From positions 62,001 to 126,000 of the forward strand of contig NZ_JACSQO010000005.1 of NCBI RefSeq assembly GCF_014836595.1: a stretch of DNA of 64,000 nt. The letters are read 5' to 3'. The translations under genes and the position numbers were made by a program. This document shows, piece after piece, positions 32,075 to 40,385 of this stretch. The DNA comes from Psychrobacillus faecigallinarum. GTDB taxonomy: Bacteria; Bacillota; Bacilli; Bacillales_A; Planococcaceae. Below the pieces are notes generated by a model that ran no database searches, was not told where the DNA came from, and was given only the letters and a program-made list of their open reading frames with translations. The first letter of the stretch is position 1, and every line of letters starts with the position of its first letter.

Positions 32075-32333
32075 TTCGTTTCACCACCATCACATTAACC
32101 CCTGCTGCAACTAAGTCATCCAGTAAACCTTTCATTTGTGATTCAAGCACTTTTCTATCTGCCAATTTTTTTAGTGTTTCTAGCGAATTATTAATATCGC
32201 GAACAAATGAGATAGCTTCCTCTAAATCACCCATTTTTACACAATCCTCAATGGCCTTACTGCAATCTAAGATGCTTGCGTGTACTCTTAATGCTGCATG
32301 ATAATCCTGTTGTCTGAATAGTTCTGGTTTCAT
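32064..32333 (-). CDS. hypothetical early phage protein
   Basis: This 89-aa, largely helical protein has repeated I/L heptads (L-D-C-S-K-A-I-E-D-C-V-K-M, F-V-R-D-I-N-N-S-L-E). It overlaps the upstream HTH gene by 4 nt and the 36-aa peptide by 11 nt. No family is recognised. A role as a small coiled-coil partner is possible. Confidence 0.7.
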   Translation of the reverse strand: MKPELFRQQDYHAALRVHASILDCSKAIEDCVKMGDLEEAISFVRDINNSLETLKKLADRKVLESQMKGLLDDLVAAGVNVMVVKRNVQ

Positions 32334-32851
32334 TTAGTTCCTCCAAGATATCCGGCACTCATAAGCGCCTTGTAATGTTTATCCCATACTTCTGTATAAC
32401 TTATTTCAGCCTCTTTACAAACGACGGCAATGAAATGATCTAATGCAGTAATTGCTTCGACAGCTTCCTGCAGCATAGAGTCAACGGATTGTAACTCAAA
32501 ATGTTGTAGCTTCTTTAAAGGCTTAGCTAAACAAGTATTCACTATCAAATCCAACGCTTCTTTCATTTCTTCTACGGTTTTTTCTTTTACGCTTGATCGA
32601 TGTAAATCCACATTTGGCCCATCTAACCATTTAGGGCCTGTTCCTGTGTATTCGTTCCTCACCGTTATAGCGAATTTAGCATTATCAAATTTTTTTACTA
32701 GAGTTCTAGAAATATCAGAGGGAACTTTAGAACGACCATTTTCATATTTTGAAACAGTTTCGCGTGTTGTATTTATGTCCAAACCTAAAGATAACTGCGT
32801 TTGTTCCCCTCTCATTTCTTTCAACATTTCCCCCACCAAAGTCTTGGTCAT
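32330..32851 (-). CDS. XRE-family HTH protein
   Basis: This protein has 173 aa from an ATG at 32851 behind AGAAAGG. The frame is open to an ATG at 32962 that overlaps the previous stop but lacks a ribosome site. The HTH is at residues about 18-50 (L-S-L-G-L-D-I-N-T-T-R-E-T-V-S-K-Y-E-N-G-R). The C-terminal 90 residues are helical. It is probably a regulator of the early operon. Confidence 0.78.
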   Translation of the reverse strand: MTKTLVGEMLKEMRGEQTQLSLGLDINTTRETVSKYENGRSKVPSDISRTLVKKFDNAKFAITVRNEYTGTGPKWLDGPNVDLHRSSVKEKTVEEMKEALDLIVNTCLAKPLKKLQHFELQSVDSMLQEAVEAITALDHFIAVVCKEAEISYTEVWDKHYKALMSAGYLGGTK

Positions 32852-32945
32852 ATTTACCAACCTTTCTAATTTGTTAGAATCACATATCTCATTCAAGTTA
32901 ACTTGTAGTAGACCGTTGACTATAGGCAACGGAGTTATAATTAAA

Positions 32946-33263
32946 TTAGAAATCCCACTCATTCATAATGATTTCTTGTATAGCTTGGATAGTTGGTTCA
33001 TAAAGCCAAATCCTTTTACTATGTGCTCCTCTTTTTCTTTGAAATCTTCTAACCCGAGGATCACACAATATTTGCTTTTCTAGAAAGTCGCGTTCAAAAG
33101 GGATTATTTCTTTTAGTTGTTCCAAATCTATAAACAGTAACTTGGGACGCGCAGTCTCTTTAACAATTTCTTCAAGGTGTTGTTCAATCTTTTCTTTTGT
33201 AATTCCTGACATTTCAAAAAGTGTTTTTATCACACTACTTTCATTTGCAGTTTGTGGAATCAT
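32946..33263 (-). CDS. phage DNA-binding protein (DUF771-like)
   Basis: This is a 105-aa protein. The segment F-I-D-L-E-Q-L-K-E-I-I-P-F-E-R-D-F-L near residue 44 and D-P-R-V-R-R-F-Q-R-K-R-G at 68-79 resemble the winged-helix DUF771/excisionase-like proteins of phage lysogeny modules. Its start overlaps the antirepressor end by 4 nt. The family call is tentative. Confidence 0.65.
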   Translation of the reverse strand: MIPQTANESSVIKTLFEMSGITKEKIEQHLEEIVKETARPKLLFIDLEQLKEIIPFERDFLEKQILCDPRVRRFQRKRGAHSKRIWLYEPTIQAIQEIIMNEWDF

Positions 33264-34021
33264 ATCGCCACCACCTTGCCTAGAAACTTGTTAATGAAAT
33301 AAACTTGGCCTTTGCCAGTTACTTTCGAAGTCTTACTAATTGATATACTTCCACTGTTGTGATGAACAGGAGTTTCTTTTATTTCAAACAAACCTAATTC
33401 CATAGATTTTTGAGTTGGTGAATTATAATCAGAGCCTTTTCTTTTAACTAAATAACCATTTTCTCTTAGCCATTCGAATAAACGTTTTTGCCCAACGTCT
33501 ATTCCGTTTTGTTTTAAAAGTTTTGCTAAGTCTCCAACTAATATGGATGTATGACTTGCTTGTACAGCATCAGCAAATAGTACTTTTGGTTTTTGATGCT
33601 CTATAAGAGCTTCAAAAGCTTCACGTTTCAATCTTTCTTCTTTTAAACTAGTAAGTAATCCAATAGTGAAATCTGGATTAGCGATTGCTTGTTCCAATGT
33701 ATCTGGTGTCATGTATGCTCCATGTTTTCTAATAGAAGGAATAACTTCATGAGTTACCCAGCGTTTAAATTGTTTAGCTTCGGGTTTACGACTAGCTAAA
33801 ATAAGAGAGTATAATCCGTATTCATTGACGATATTTGTTTCACCTTGACGCCCTAAGTTGAACTTAGTCCGTTCATCATTATCTAATCGAGATAAAGCCA
33901 TCGTTGGATTAGTGAGGCTTAACACATCACATACATCAGTGGCTACAAACCAAGGTGTTCCATTTTTTTCTATAACTCTAATTGAGTGTTTGTCGAAATC
34001 GAACATTTGTAATTGATTCAT
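33260..34021 (-). CDS. ant: phage antirepressor (BRO-N + KilAC)
   Basis: This is a 253-aa protein. The N-terminal BRO domain has I-R-V-I-E-K-N-G-T-P-W-F-V-A-T-D-V near residue 13 and L-S-L-T-N-P near 35. The C-terminal KilAC domain has V-G-D-L-A-K-L-L-K-Q-N-G near 163 and R-L-F-E-W-L-R-E-N-G-Y-L near 180. Antirepressors inactivate the CI-like repressor during induction. It lies directly after the Cro-like gene. Confidence 0.92.
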   Translation of the reverse strand: MNQLQMFDFDKHSIRVIEKNGTPWFVATDVCDVLSLTNPTMALSRLDNDERTKFNLGRQGETNIVNEYGLYSLILASRKPEAKQFKRWVTHEVIPSIRKHGAYMTPDTLEQAIANPDFTIGLLTSLKEERLKREAFEALIEHQKPKVLFADAVQASHTSILVGDLAKLLKQNGIDVGQKRLFEWLRENGYLVKRKGSDYNSPTQKSMELGLFEIKETPVHHNSGSISISKTSKVTGKGQVYFINKFLGKVVAI

Positions 34022-34032
34022 CTTTCCTCCTC

Positions 34033-34254
34033 CTATGCTAGTTGTTTATGTTCCTTAAAAGAACATTCTTCTTCAAAAAAAATTGACCATTTAAAATCTA
34101 ATGTTTTTGCTATTTTCTTAGCGACATCGACAGTGGGTGTTTTAATTCCCAATTCGATTTTTGTGTAATAACTTCTAGAAATACCAGATAACTCTGCTAC
34201 TTCATATTGAGTTTTGCATTTCTTCATTCGAGTTTTTTTTAACCAGTTTCTCAC
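34033..34254 (-). CDS. Cro-like XRE regulator
   Basis: This protein has 73 aa from a GTG at 34254 behind TAGAGGGGGTTATAGA. The frame is open to 34287, but that part lies inside operator O1. The HTH is at residues about 15-37 (T-Q-Y-E-V-A-E-L-S-G-I-S-R-S-Y-Y-T-K-I-E-L-G). It is divergent from the CI-like repressor with four operator-like 15-mers between or near them. Confidence 0.85.
   Translation of the reverse strand: MRNWLKKTRMKKCKTQYEVAELSGISRSYYTKIELGIKTPTVDVAKKIAKTLDFKWSIFFEEECSFKEHKQLA
34050..34064. promoter_or_regulatory. operator-like site O5 inside cro
   Basis: GTTCCTTAAAAGAAC, a palindromic relative of the O1-O4 sites, near the 3' end of the Cro-like gene. Confidence 0.4.
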
Positions 34255-34270
34255 TCTATAACCCCCTCTA

Positions 34271-34386
34271 GTTCCTTTAAGGAACATCTTATAAATCCAT
34301 AGTACGTTACTTTTAGGAACATGTCAACTAATAATTTTAAAAAAGTTTTACTCTTAGGAACATCTATAGAAGTTACTGTTAGGAAC
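34271..34386. promoter_or_regulatory. lysogeny-switch operators O1-O4
   Basis: Four 15-mers: GTTCCTTTAAGGAAC (34271-34285, perfect palindrome), GTTACTTTTAGGAAC (34306-34320), TTTACTCTTAGGAAC (34347-34361) and GTTACTGTTAGGAAC (34372-34386). The consensus is GTTMCTNTTAGGAAC. They lie between divergent cro and cI and most likely bind both products. Confidence 0.8.
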
Positions 34387-34425
34387 ATTTATAATGATAA
34401 TATCAATACTAGGTAGGTGATGATC

Positions 34426-34803
34426 ATGGAAAAGTTCGCACAAAGGTTAAAACAATGCAGAGAACAAAAGAAATCATCTAACCCTAATTGGACTCAAAAG
34501 TTTGTTGCAGATAAAATCGGTATGGCTAGGACTACCTACACAGCTTATGAGAACGGCACCAAATTACCTCCATTAGATATAGTAGATAATCTTGCTTCAT
34601 TGTTAGAAGTCTCCACAGACTACTTATTAGGTAGAACAGATATTAAAGAACCAAACAATATAGATTCCAACGCGGAATTCGAAGCCTGGGTAAACGATCC
34701 ACGCTCTAAAATATTATTTAAGGAATTTAATGAGAGTTCCGAAGAGCAAAAAGAAGCTTTGCTGAAAATGTGGGAAATCTTGAAAAATCAAGGAAAGTTA
34801 TAA
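34426..34803 (+). CDS. CI-like XRE repressor
   Basis: This protein has 125 aa from an ATG at 34426. GTG and ATG codons sit 9 and 6 nt upstream in frame. The HTH is at residues about 22-46 (T-Q-K-F-V-A-D-K-I-G-M-A-R-T-T-Y-T-A-Y-E-N-G). Y-L-L-G-R-T-D is the common Firmicute repressor end of the DNA-binding domain. It lacks a LexA-like peptidase domain, so induction probably runs through the ImmA-type protease at 36375 and the antirepressor. Confidence 0.88.
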   Translation: MEKFAQRLKQCREQKKSSNPNWTQKFVADKIGMARTTYTAYENGTKLPPLDIVDNLASLLEVSTDYLLGRTDIKEPNNIDSNAEFEAWVNDPRSKILFKEFNESSEEQKEALLKMWEILKNQGKL

Positions 34804-34961
34804 AACAGCAATACGAGATGTAGTTTTCTATATCTCTATTTTTATAAACTCATTGTAGTTATATTTTCACAATTAAATTACAGGAAATTAGTTATGCGAA
34901 ATTCTTTTATCTGTAAATTACTAATTATTATTACGCAGTTAAAATTAGAGGGGGAAATTAA

Positions 34962-36038
34962 GTGGAAAAGTTTGCGGAACAGCTAAGGAATTTATCGAAG
35001 AGAATTGAAACAATGAAAGAATCAATTACAACGGAAGAAGCAACTAAAACTGCTATCGTTATGCCTTTTTTTCAAATACTCGGTTATGATGTTTTTAATC
35101 CTATGGAGTTCAACCCAGAATTTACTGCTGATGTAGGAATAAAAAAAGGTGAAAAGGTAGATTATGCAATTTTGTCAGAAGGCAAACCAGTTATTCTTAT
35201 TGAATGTAAAGGTATCACTCAAACACTAACAAAACATGACTCACAACTTTTTAGATACTTTGGAACAACTACTTCTAAATTTTCTATTTTGACTAATGGT
35301 ATCGAATATAAGTTTTTCACTGATTTAGAAGAAACTAACAAAATGGACGTTACTCCTTTTTTCACTTTTAACATTTTGGATCTACGTGATATTCACATTG
35401 CAGAGATCGCGAAATTTAGAAAATCGACTTTTGACGTAGATAATATTACAAGTACTGCATCTGAGTTGAAGTATCTAAGTGCATTTAAGAGCTATTTGTC
35501 TACGCAATTTGATTTACCATCAGAGAAATTTGTTAAATTTATGGTTAACGAAATTTATGATGGTGTCAAAACAAAAAGTACTATTGAAAAGTTTACACCA
35601 ATCATTCATAAAGGTCTCAAACAGTTAATTAATGAACAAGTAAACGACAAATTAAATGCTGCATTAAAATCAACGGATGATAATAAGAGTAATACTCCTA
35701 TAGTGAAAGAAGAAATAATAGAAGAGATAGAATCATCTGATGGTATAGTTACTACTAATGAAGAACTGGAGTCATACGCTGTCGTGAGAGTCGCTCTAAG
35801 AGATGATGTTGATCCAGAAAGAATATTCTATAGAGACAATAAGAGTTATTTTAATATTATGCTAGATGACAATATTAGAAAGTGGATATTAAGAGTCTAC
35901 TTTGAAAAGAACAGAAATTTTATTGTATTAAATGATGCACCAAAGGACAAAGAAAGAACGATCATTGAATTTGTAAAACCACTTGATATACTTGATTCCA
36001 AGGATATAATTATCAAGACTACAAAACAATTTTTATAG
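34962..36038 (+). CDS. orphan HsdR-N-type nuclease domain protein
   Basis: This is a 358-aa protein with a GTG start behind GAGGGGGAAA. The N-terminal half is an HSDR_N-like PD-(D/E)xK domain: A-I-V-M-P-F-F-Q-I-L-G-Y near 31, V-D-Y-A-I-L near 66 (D67) and I-L-I-E-C-K-G (E81, K83). The C-terminal part (about 260-350) has a beta-rich domain, R-V-Y-F-E-K-N-R-N-F-I. No helicase or methylase partner is present. In a lysogeny module it is most likely a cargo gene, possibly blocking other phages. Confidence 0.8.
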   Translation: MEKFAEQLRNLSKRIETMKESITTEEATKTAIVMPFFQILGYDVFNPMEFNPEFTADVGIKKGEKVDYAILSEGKPVILIECKGITQTLTKHDSQLFRYFGTTTSKFSILTNGIEYKFFTDLEETNKMDVTPFFTFNILDLRDIHIAEIAKFRKSTFDVDNITSTASELKYLSAFKSYLSTQFDLPSEKFVKFMVNEIYDGVKTKSTIEKFTPIIHKGLKQLINEQVNDKLNAALKSTDDNKSNTPIVKEEIIEEIESSDGIVTTNEELESYAVVRVALRDDVDPERIFYRDNKSYFNIMLDDNIRKWILRVYFEKNRNFIVLNDAPKDKERTIIEFVKPLDILDSKDIIIKTTKQFL

Positions 36039-36078
36039 GCCACACACTTTATTTATGTAAAATAGGAGGAAATTTTTA

Positions 36079-36279
36079 ATGTATTTTTTAGCAGTTTTTT
36101 TACCACCAGTAGCGGTATTGTTAAGCGGAAAACCAATTCAAGCACTTCTTAATTTTGTACTAACTCTCTTTTTCTGGATTCCAGGGATAATACATGCAGT
36201 ACTCGTAGTAAAGGATAACAAAGACAATAAAAGAATGAAGCAACAAGCTGAAATTATAGTAAATGCTAACAAAAAGTAA
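36079..36279 (+). CDS. Pmp3/YqaE-family small membrane protein
   Basis: This is a 66-aa protein with ATG behind AATAGGAGG. Two hydrophobic segments (residues 2-18 and 23-44) flank G-K-P-I-Q-A, and the tail is charged. This is the pattern of Pmp3/UPF0057 proteins, which influence membrane potential and salt tolerance in yeast and plants. Prophage copies are known. The role here is unknown. It lies between the nuclease and ImmA genes. Confidence 0.75.
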   Translation: MYFLAVFLPPVAVLLSGKPIQALLNFVLTLFFWIPGIIHAVLVVKDNKDNKRMKQQAEIIVNANKK

Positions 36280-36374
36280 GTAATAGTTTTACTAATACTC
36301 CAATCCCTACTTCCAATATGTAGGGATTTCTTTTATACTAAAAAAGAACATATGTTTGATTTGGAGGTTGCAAC

Positions 36375-36848
36375 ATGAGATACACTTACAACTTGATGGA
36401 AGAATATGTGAAAAAAATGTATAACACAATTGGGATTTACCTTCCTCACCAACTAGATATGGAGTCAATAGCAGCACGCTTAGGTACAACCCTAATTTAC
36501 CTGCCTTATGGATCTATGACGGTCGGAAATGCTATTTTAATAGACATCAGACTCTCACCAACAGCACAATGGCAAGAATTCGGTCATGAACTATGTCACG
36601 TAGAATGGCATGATGGAAATCAACGCGTACTCCCCTCATCATTTTTAGAATACCAAGAGTGGAAAGCTTCAAACTTTGCATATCACGCTTGCGTGCCGAC
36701 TTTTATGTTAGACAGAATGAATTTGCCGAGTTCTGAAGTAAAAGCTATATTTGTGGTACAAGAGACCTTCAATGTAGATTATGAATTTGCAAAAAAAAGG
36801 TTGAATCAATATTTAAGTAATACATATCATTATTCACAATCGATGTGA
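36375..36848 (+). CDS. immA: ImmA/IrrE-family metallopeptidase
   Basis: This 157-aa protein has the zinc motif H-E-L-C-H at residues 71-75, inside F-G-H-E-L-C-H-V-E-W-H, the usual ImmA/IrrE site. These proteases cleave phage repressors on DNA damage. It lies between the CI-like gene and the integrase, the normal place in ICEBs1 and related elements. ATG follows TTGGAGG. Confidence 0.88.
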   Translation: MRYTYNLMEEYVKKMYNTIGIYLPHQLDMESIAARLGTTLIYLPYGSMTVGNAILIDIRLSPTAQWQEFGHELCHVEWHDGNQRVLPSSFLEYQEWKASNFAYHACVPTFMLDRMNLPSSEVKAIFVVQETFNVDYEFAKKRLNQYLSNTYHYSQSM

Positions 36849-36986
36849 AACGGAATCGAAGACGCATGATAGTTCACTAAAGCCCTTGTATACATTTAAC
36901 ACTGTTAACTCAATAGATAAGACCGTCAATATTTCTACTTAGTGTTAGGTTTTAGATTAGGAGAGTATAAGAAAGTGGGGGACTGA

Positions 36987-38150
36987 ATGGCTAGGCAACA
37001 ATATAATAAAACCAAAAAAGATAATATCTATTGGTACAAAGATAACAAAATTAAGAAATTCGCTTATCGTTATAAATATTATGATGCTTATGGACAACGT
37101 AAAGAAAAATCAAAACAAGGTTTTGACACTGAAAAATCTGCAGAGCTCTCTCTAACAGAATTAAAGGCAGAAATATTAAAAGGCAATCACCAAAGAGTTG
37201 ATAATCAACATTTAACAATTAGTAAATGGATGGAGATGTGGTATGAAAGAAACGAATCTAAATGGAAAATCAGCACTCGCGCACAATACCAGAATGCTAT
37301 TGAACATCATATAGCTCCAAACTTAGGACATATTAAACTCTCTCAGCTTACAAAATCAACATATCAATCTCTAATAGATAAATTAATTTCTTCTCACGCT
37401 CCTACTTCGATTAGAACAATGCATGCAGTATTTAATAGTGCTATCAATGCTGCAGTAGAAGAAGAGATTTTAACAAGGAATAAAATAACTAAAGTTAATC
37501 TACCACAACTCAATCCTAAGCACTTGGAAGTTGGAGATAACTTCTTAAGTGAAGAAGAATTACGTAGGCTATTGGAGTACGTAAAGAAAAATGAAGAGTT
37601 TACACATTATATGTTAATTCTATTACTAGCGTTTACTGGGATGCGCAAAGGTGAAGCACTTGCACTACGATGGGCGAATGTGGATTTTGATAATGCTGAG
37701 ATTACTATTATTCACACAAGAGATCATCTTGGTGAAAGGTCAGCTAAAACAGATAACAGCATAAGAAGAATTGACGTAAGCGATTCCTTAATCACTCATT
37801 TAAAAAAGTATAAATTGTGGGCAATGAAAAAAAAGCTATCTCAAGGAATTAAATTAAATGAAGATAATCTAATCCTCATTAACCCGTCTACATGCGAACC
37901 AATATCTCGATCTTTTCCAAACTATTTAACCGAAAGAGCATTTGAAGCTGGTGTTATAAAAAGAATAACTCCACATGCTCTGAGACACACTTGTGCAACC
38001 ATTTTAATCTCAAAAGGAATCCCTGTGACCACCGTCGCAAAAATGCTAGGAGATTCTGTTGAAATGGTTTTGAAAGTATATGCTCATTCTTTAAGAGTGA
38101 AAGAGAAAGAAGCTGCAAAAGTTTTAGGTGAAGTAATCAATTTTGAGTAA
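36987..38150 (+). CDS. int: phage tyrosine integrase
   Basis: This is a 387-aa protein. An AP2-like N-terminal arm-binding domain (residues 1-65) and SAM-like core-binding domain (75-160) are followed by the catalytic domain with R210 (T-G-M-R-K-G-E), H340-A-L-R343 and Y375 (K-V-Y-A-H-S). An aspartate replaces the second histidine at L-G-D. The ATG is in GAATGG behind GTGGGGGA. It lies at the right end of the prophage. The att core lies nearby but cannot be fixed without the left end. Confidence 0.95.
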   Translation: MARQQYNKTKKDNIYWYKDNKIKKFAYRYKYYDAYGQRKEKSKQGFDTEKSAELSLTELKAEILKGNHQRVDNQHLTISKWMEMWYERNESKWKISTRAQYQNAIEHHIAPNLGHIKLSQLTKSTYQSLIDKLISSHAPTSIRTMHAVFNSAINAAVEEEILTRNKITKVNLPQLNPKHLEVGDNFLSEEELRRLLEYVKKNEEFTHYMLILLLAFTGMRKGEALALRWANVDFDNAEITIIHTRDHLGERSAKTDNSIRRIDVSDSLITHLKKYKLWAMKKKLSQGIKLNEDNLILINPSTCEPISRSFPNYLTERAFEAGVIKRITPHALRHTCATILISKGIPVTTVAKMLGDSVEMVLKVYAHSLRVKEKEAAKVLGEVINFE

Positions 38151-38293
38151 AATATATAAAAAGCCTCTAATTTTGGGGTACTTTTTGGGGTACAAGGAAA
38201 AACAGTACCCCCCAAACCCTCATAGATATTGCGTTCTTGACATAGTCAGTCCTTAAGAAAATCTTAAGAAATTCATATATTTACTTGTATTTA
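38151..38293. other. right prophage boundary region
   Basis: This region contains GGGGTACTTTTTGGGGTACA and a stem pairing TTTGGGGTAC with GTACCCCCCAAA, followed by non-coding AT-rich sequence. It is probably close to attR. The matching attL would lie left of the window. Confidence 0.4.
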
Positions 38294-38506
38294 TTAAGCT
38301 GATTTCATTGAATTAAAATTAAACGTAACAAGAGCATCGTTTATTCCCATTTTCTTTATATCAGTTTGAAATTTTTCTCCAATCGGCCTTAGCTCAATTT
38401 CAGTAAACTGAACAACTCCAGAACTTCTATCATTCAGACCCCCTATTAGGGCGGAGATATCTCCTGTTCCAAATACCACTTGTATATTTTTATTTATTAT
38501 AGGCAA
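38294..38506 (-). CDS. hypothetical 70-aa protein
   Basis: The start is TTG at 38506 behind GAGGGG. The sequence F-G-T-G-D-I-S-A-L-I-G-G-L-N and a C-terminal L-V-T-F-N-F-N stretch are the visible features. It lies between the integrase and the CamS gene and could be phage edge or host. No function is assigned. Confidence 0.55.
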   Translation of the reverse strand: MPIINKNIQVVFGTGDISALIGGLNDRSSGVVQFTEIELRPIGEKFQTDIKKMGINDALVTFNFNSMKSA

Positions 38507-38633
38507 TATAAAAACCCCTCATCTTAACTTATAAATGCGCTTCGTTTAAATACCTTCACTCTACTCTTATATACTAATTGCTATGGTGATTGCTCATATA
38601 GGGTAGTTTATAAAAAACACTACTGATAAGAAA

Positions 38634-38665
38634 AAAAGAAATCGATGCTAATCGATTTCTCTTTT
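38634..38665. terminator. bidirectional terminator after the CamS gene
   Basis: AGAAATCGAT, GCTA, ATCGATTTCT, flanked by A and T runs on both sides, 40 nt past the camS stop. Confidence 0.75.
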
Positions 38666-38704
38666 TCTTGAATATCAGCTAGTTAATTCCCAGCCTCTTT
38701 AAAA

Positions 38705-39826
38705 TTATATTGGTCTTGCATAAAGCTGTTTTTTTATTGGATCCCAAATGATAATTCCAACATTTTGATTTAGATCTGTAAAAGTAATAGTAATAGGTAT
38801 AGGAAGATAATCAACTAAAACAGTATTTAATTTATCACCAGTGAGTTGTAAAAGACCAATCAATTCAGGGTCATTTATTAAAGGCACGTTAACATCTAGT
38901 TTTAAATCAATTAATTCCCCGTTTTGATATCGAAGTTTGCCACTTATTTTAGGATTTAAATGTCCAAAAAATTTCTGAATATCTTCTTTGAAAATTAATA
39001 ATTTATCATAAGTTCCTTTGTCTAAACTATATAATGAATCTGAAGGGAACGTATAATTTTTTATATCTATATCAGTCCATTTATCTATTCTATCTCCTTC
39101 TGGAATAAATGTTTCAGCTAAAAATATTCCTGGAAGTATACCATTTATATTTGATTCTTGGTATAAAGTTAAATAAATAGGGACATTAGGTATTTTATTA
39201 TTGTTTCTAATATTTTTAATTATAACTTCGGATATTTCCTTCCCGTAATTTTCCACATCATTTACATTATCATCGTTACTATCGACTTTAACTTGACCTG
39301 TATGAACTAAACCTTTATCATCAGTTACTCTAAAGTCATAAAACTCATTCAAAGATATTGCTAAAGATATTCCGTCTAATTTTCCATTCTCTTTGTTAAT
39401 AAAATTATGTTCTAATACATGAGATAATATCCTAGGATTGTTTTTTTGATCTTTTACAACATCTCCCGTACTATCTTTTATAGATGGGTTTAAACCAAAA
39501 CCTTCTTTTGATTTTCTATCTAACCATTGACTAATAATATTTTCATCTAAATATTGACCTTCCTGCATATAAAACTTGTTTGTAGAAAAGTGATTTACTG
39601 ATAATTCCATTAGTCCTTGCTCAATTTCAGTTACATCTAATATATTGTTTATATTACTCAGTATCAATCCTCTTGAAACGTTAGTCTTTGCAGGTTGCAT
39701 AATTTCATATATGTTCTTTTCTTGAAATAGTGATATTTTATTTTCAACAACTTGTTCATCATTACTACAAGAAACTAAAAAAAATAGTGGTGTTATAAAA
39801 AACAACATCCTCTTCCATATTTCCAT
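38705..39826 (-). CDS. camS: CamS-family (sex pheromone) lipoprotein, extra copy
   Basis: This 373-aa protein has a lipobox ending L-V-S-C at residue 20, then R-G-L-I-L-S-N-I-N-N near 52, Y-M-Q-E-G-Q-Y-L-D near 87 and I-L-S-H-V-L-E-H near 130, all CamS features. CamS lipoproteins are exported and their signal peptides give rise to pheromone-like peptides in some cocci. In most Firmicutes camS follows ligA; here it stands alone beside a prophage. An operator-like TTTTAGTTAACTTAGACTAA lies upstream. Confidence 0.82.
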   Translation of the reverse strand: MEIWKRMLFFITPLFFLVSCSNDEQVVENKISLFQEKNIYEIMQPAKTNVSRGLILSNINNILDVTEIEQGLMELSVNHFSTNKFYMQEGQYLDENIISQWLDRKSKEGFGLNPSIKDSTGDVVKDQKNNPRILSHVLEHNFINKENGKLDGISLAISLNEFYDFRVTDDKGLVHTGQVKVDSNDDNVNDVENYGKEISEVIIKNIRNNNKIPNVPIYLTLYQESNINGILPGIFLAETFIPEGDRIDKWTDIDIKNYTFPSDSLYSLDKGTYDKLLIFKEDIQKFFGHLNPKISGKLRYQNGELIDLKLDVNVPLINDPELIGLLQLTGDKLNTVLVDYLPIPITITFTDLNQNVGIIIWDPIKKQLYARPI

Positions 39827-40095
39827 TTATCGCAACCTCCTTACCAATTTATATATAATAAAACCATACATTTCCATTTTAGTTAACTTAGACTAAAAAG
39901 TAAAACAGACAACCAAATTAGTTACATAAGGTCTAACTTAAGATCCTTTATAAAACACTTGGCAGTAGTCTATTTAAAAGGCGTACGATTAATTACTTTA
40001 AATCGTATTTACTATATAAAAATCGAAATTTTTTCGTAAAAATTGGTGTATCTAACCAAATTTTTATTTAATTTATCCATTTATTCATATCTCAT
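39827..40095. other. intergenic region upstream of camS
   Basis: This AT-rich non-coding region holds the MarR-type box at 39877-39898. I see no reading frame with a ribosome site in it. Confidence 0.6.
39877..39898. promoter_or_regulatory. MarR-type operator upstream of camS
   Basis: TTTTAGTTAACTTAGACTAA plus AA differs by one inserted base from the centre of the palindrome at 41057-41095. It lies about 50 nt upstream of the camS start. Confidence 0.55.
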
Positions 40096-40129
40096 AAAAA
40101 AAATGACCTTGAGCAAATGCCCAAGACCA
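40096..40129 (-). terminator. terminator of the marR operon
   Basis: On the minus strand TGGTCTTGGG pairs (with G-U pairs) with CTCAAGGTCA, followed by TTTTTTTT. Confidence 0.6.
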
Positions 40130-40234
40130 ATGTAAAATTAATGGTGGTCGATTATGGAAGGTATCCCTCATGCCTCCTATAAACTATGTAGGAAGCTCAC
40201 TTTTACTCTATAAAAATAACGCTAGCTTATGCTG

Positions 40235-40385
40235 TCCGTTTCAGCAACAATTTTTCGTATTTCGGTATCTGTTTTTGCATCTACATTCCATAGCGGATTA
40301 AATTTAATTTCCCACTCCAATGACTCAGGATCAATACTCCAATCTACGACGCTGATGTTTGCACCGCAAGTTCCTTTAGTTTCAC
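40235..40385 (-). pseudogene. phage scar: terS 3' end fused in frame to a portal fragment
   Basis: Bases 40235-40337 match the resident portal gene at 16885-16990 with about 10 differences. Bases 40342-40385 match the terS end at 19563-19603. On the minus strand they form one open frame: T-K-G-T-C-G-A-N-I-S-V-V-D, then S-I-D-P-E-S-L-E-W-E-I. Order and strand match a phage, with the terL gene and most of both partners missing. Confidence 0.85.

Noticed and set aside
38151-38293. Precise attR core
   Set aside because: The left prophage end is outside the window, so no duplicated core can be identified.
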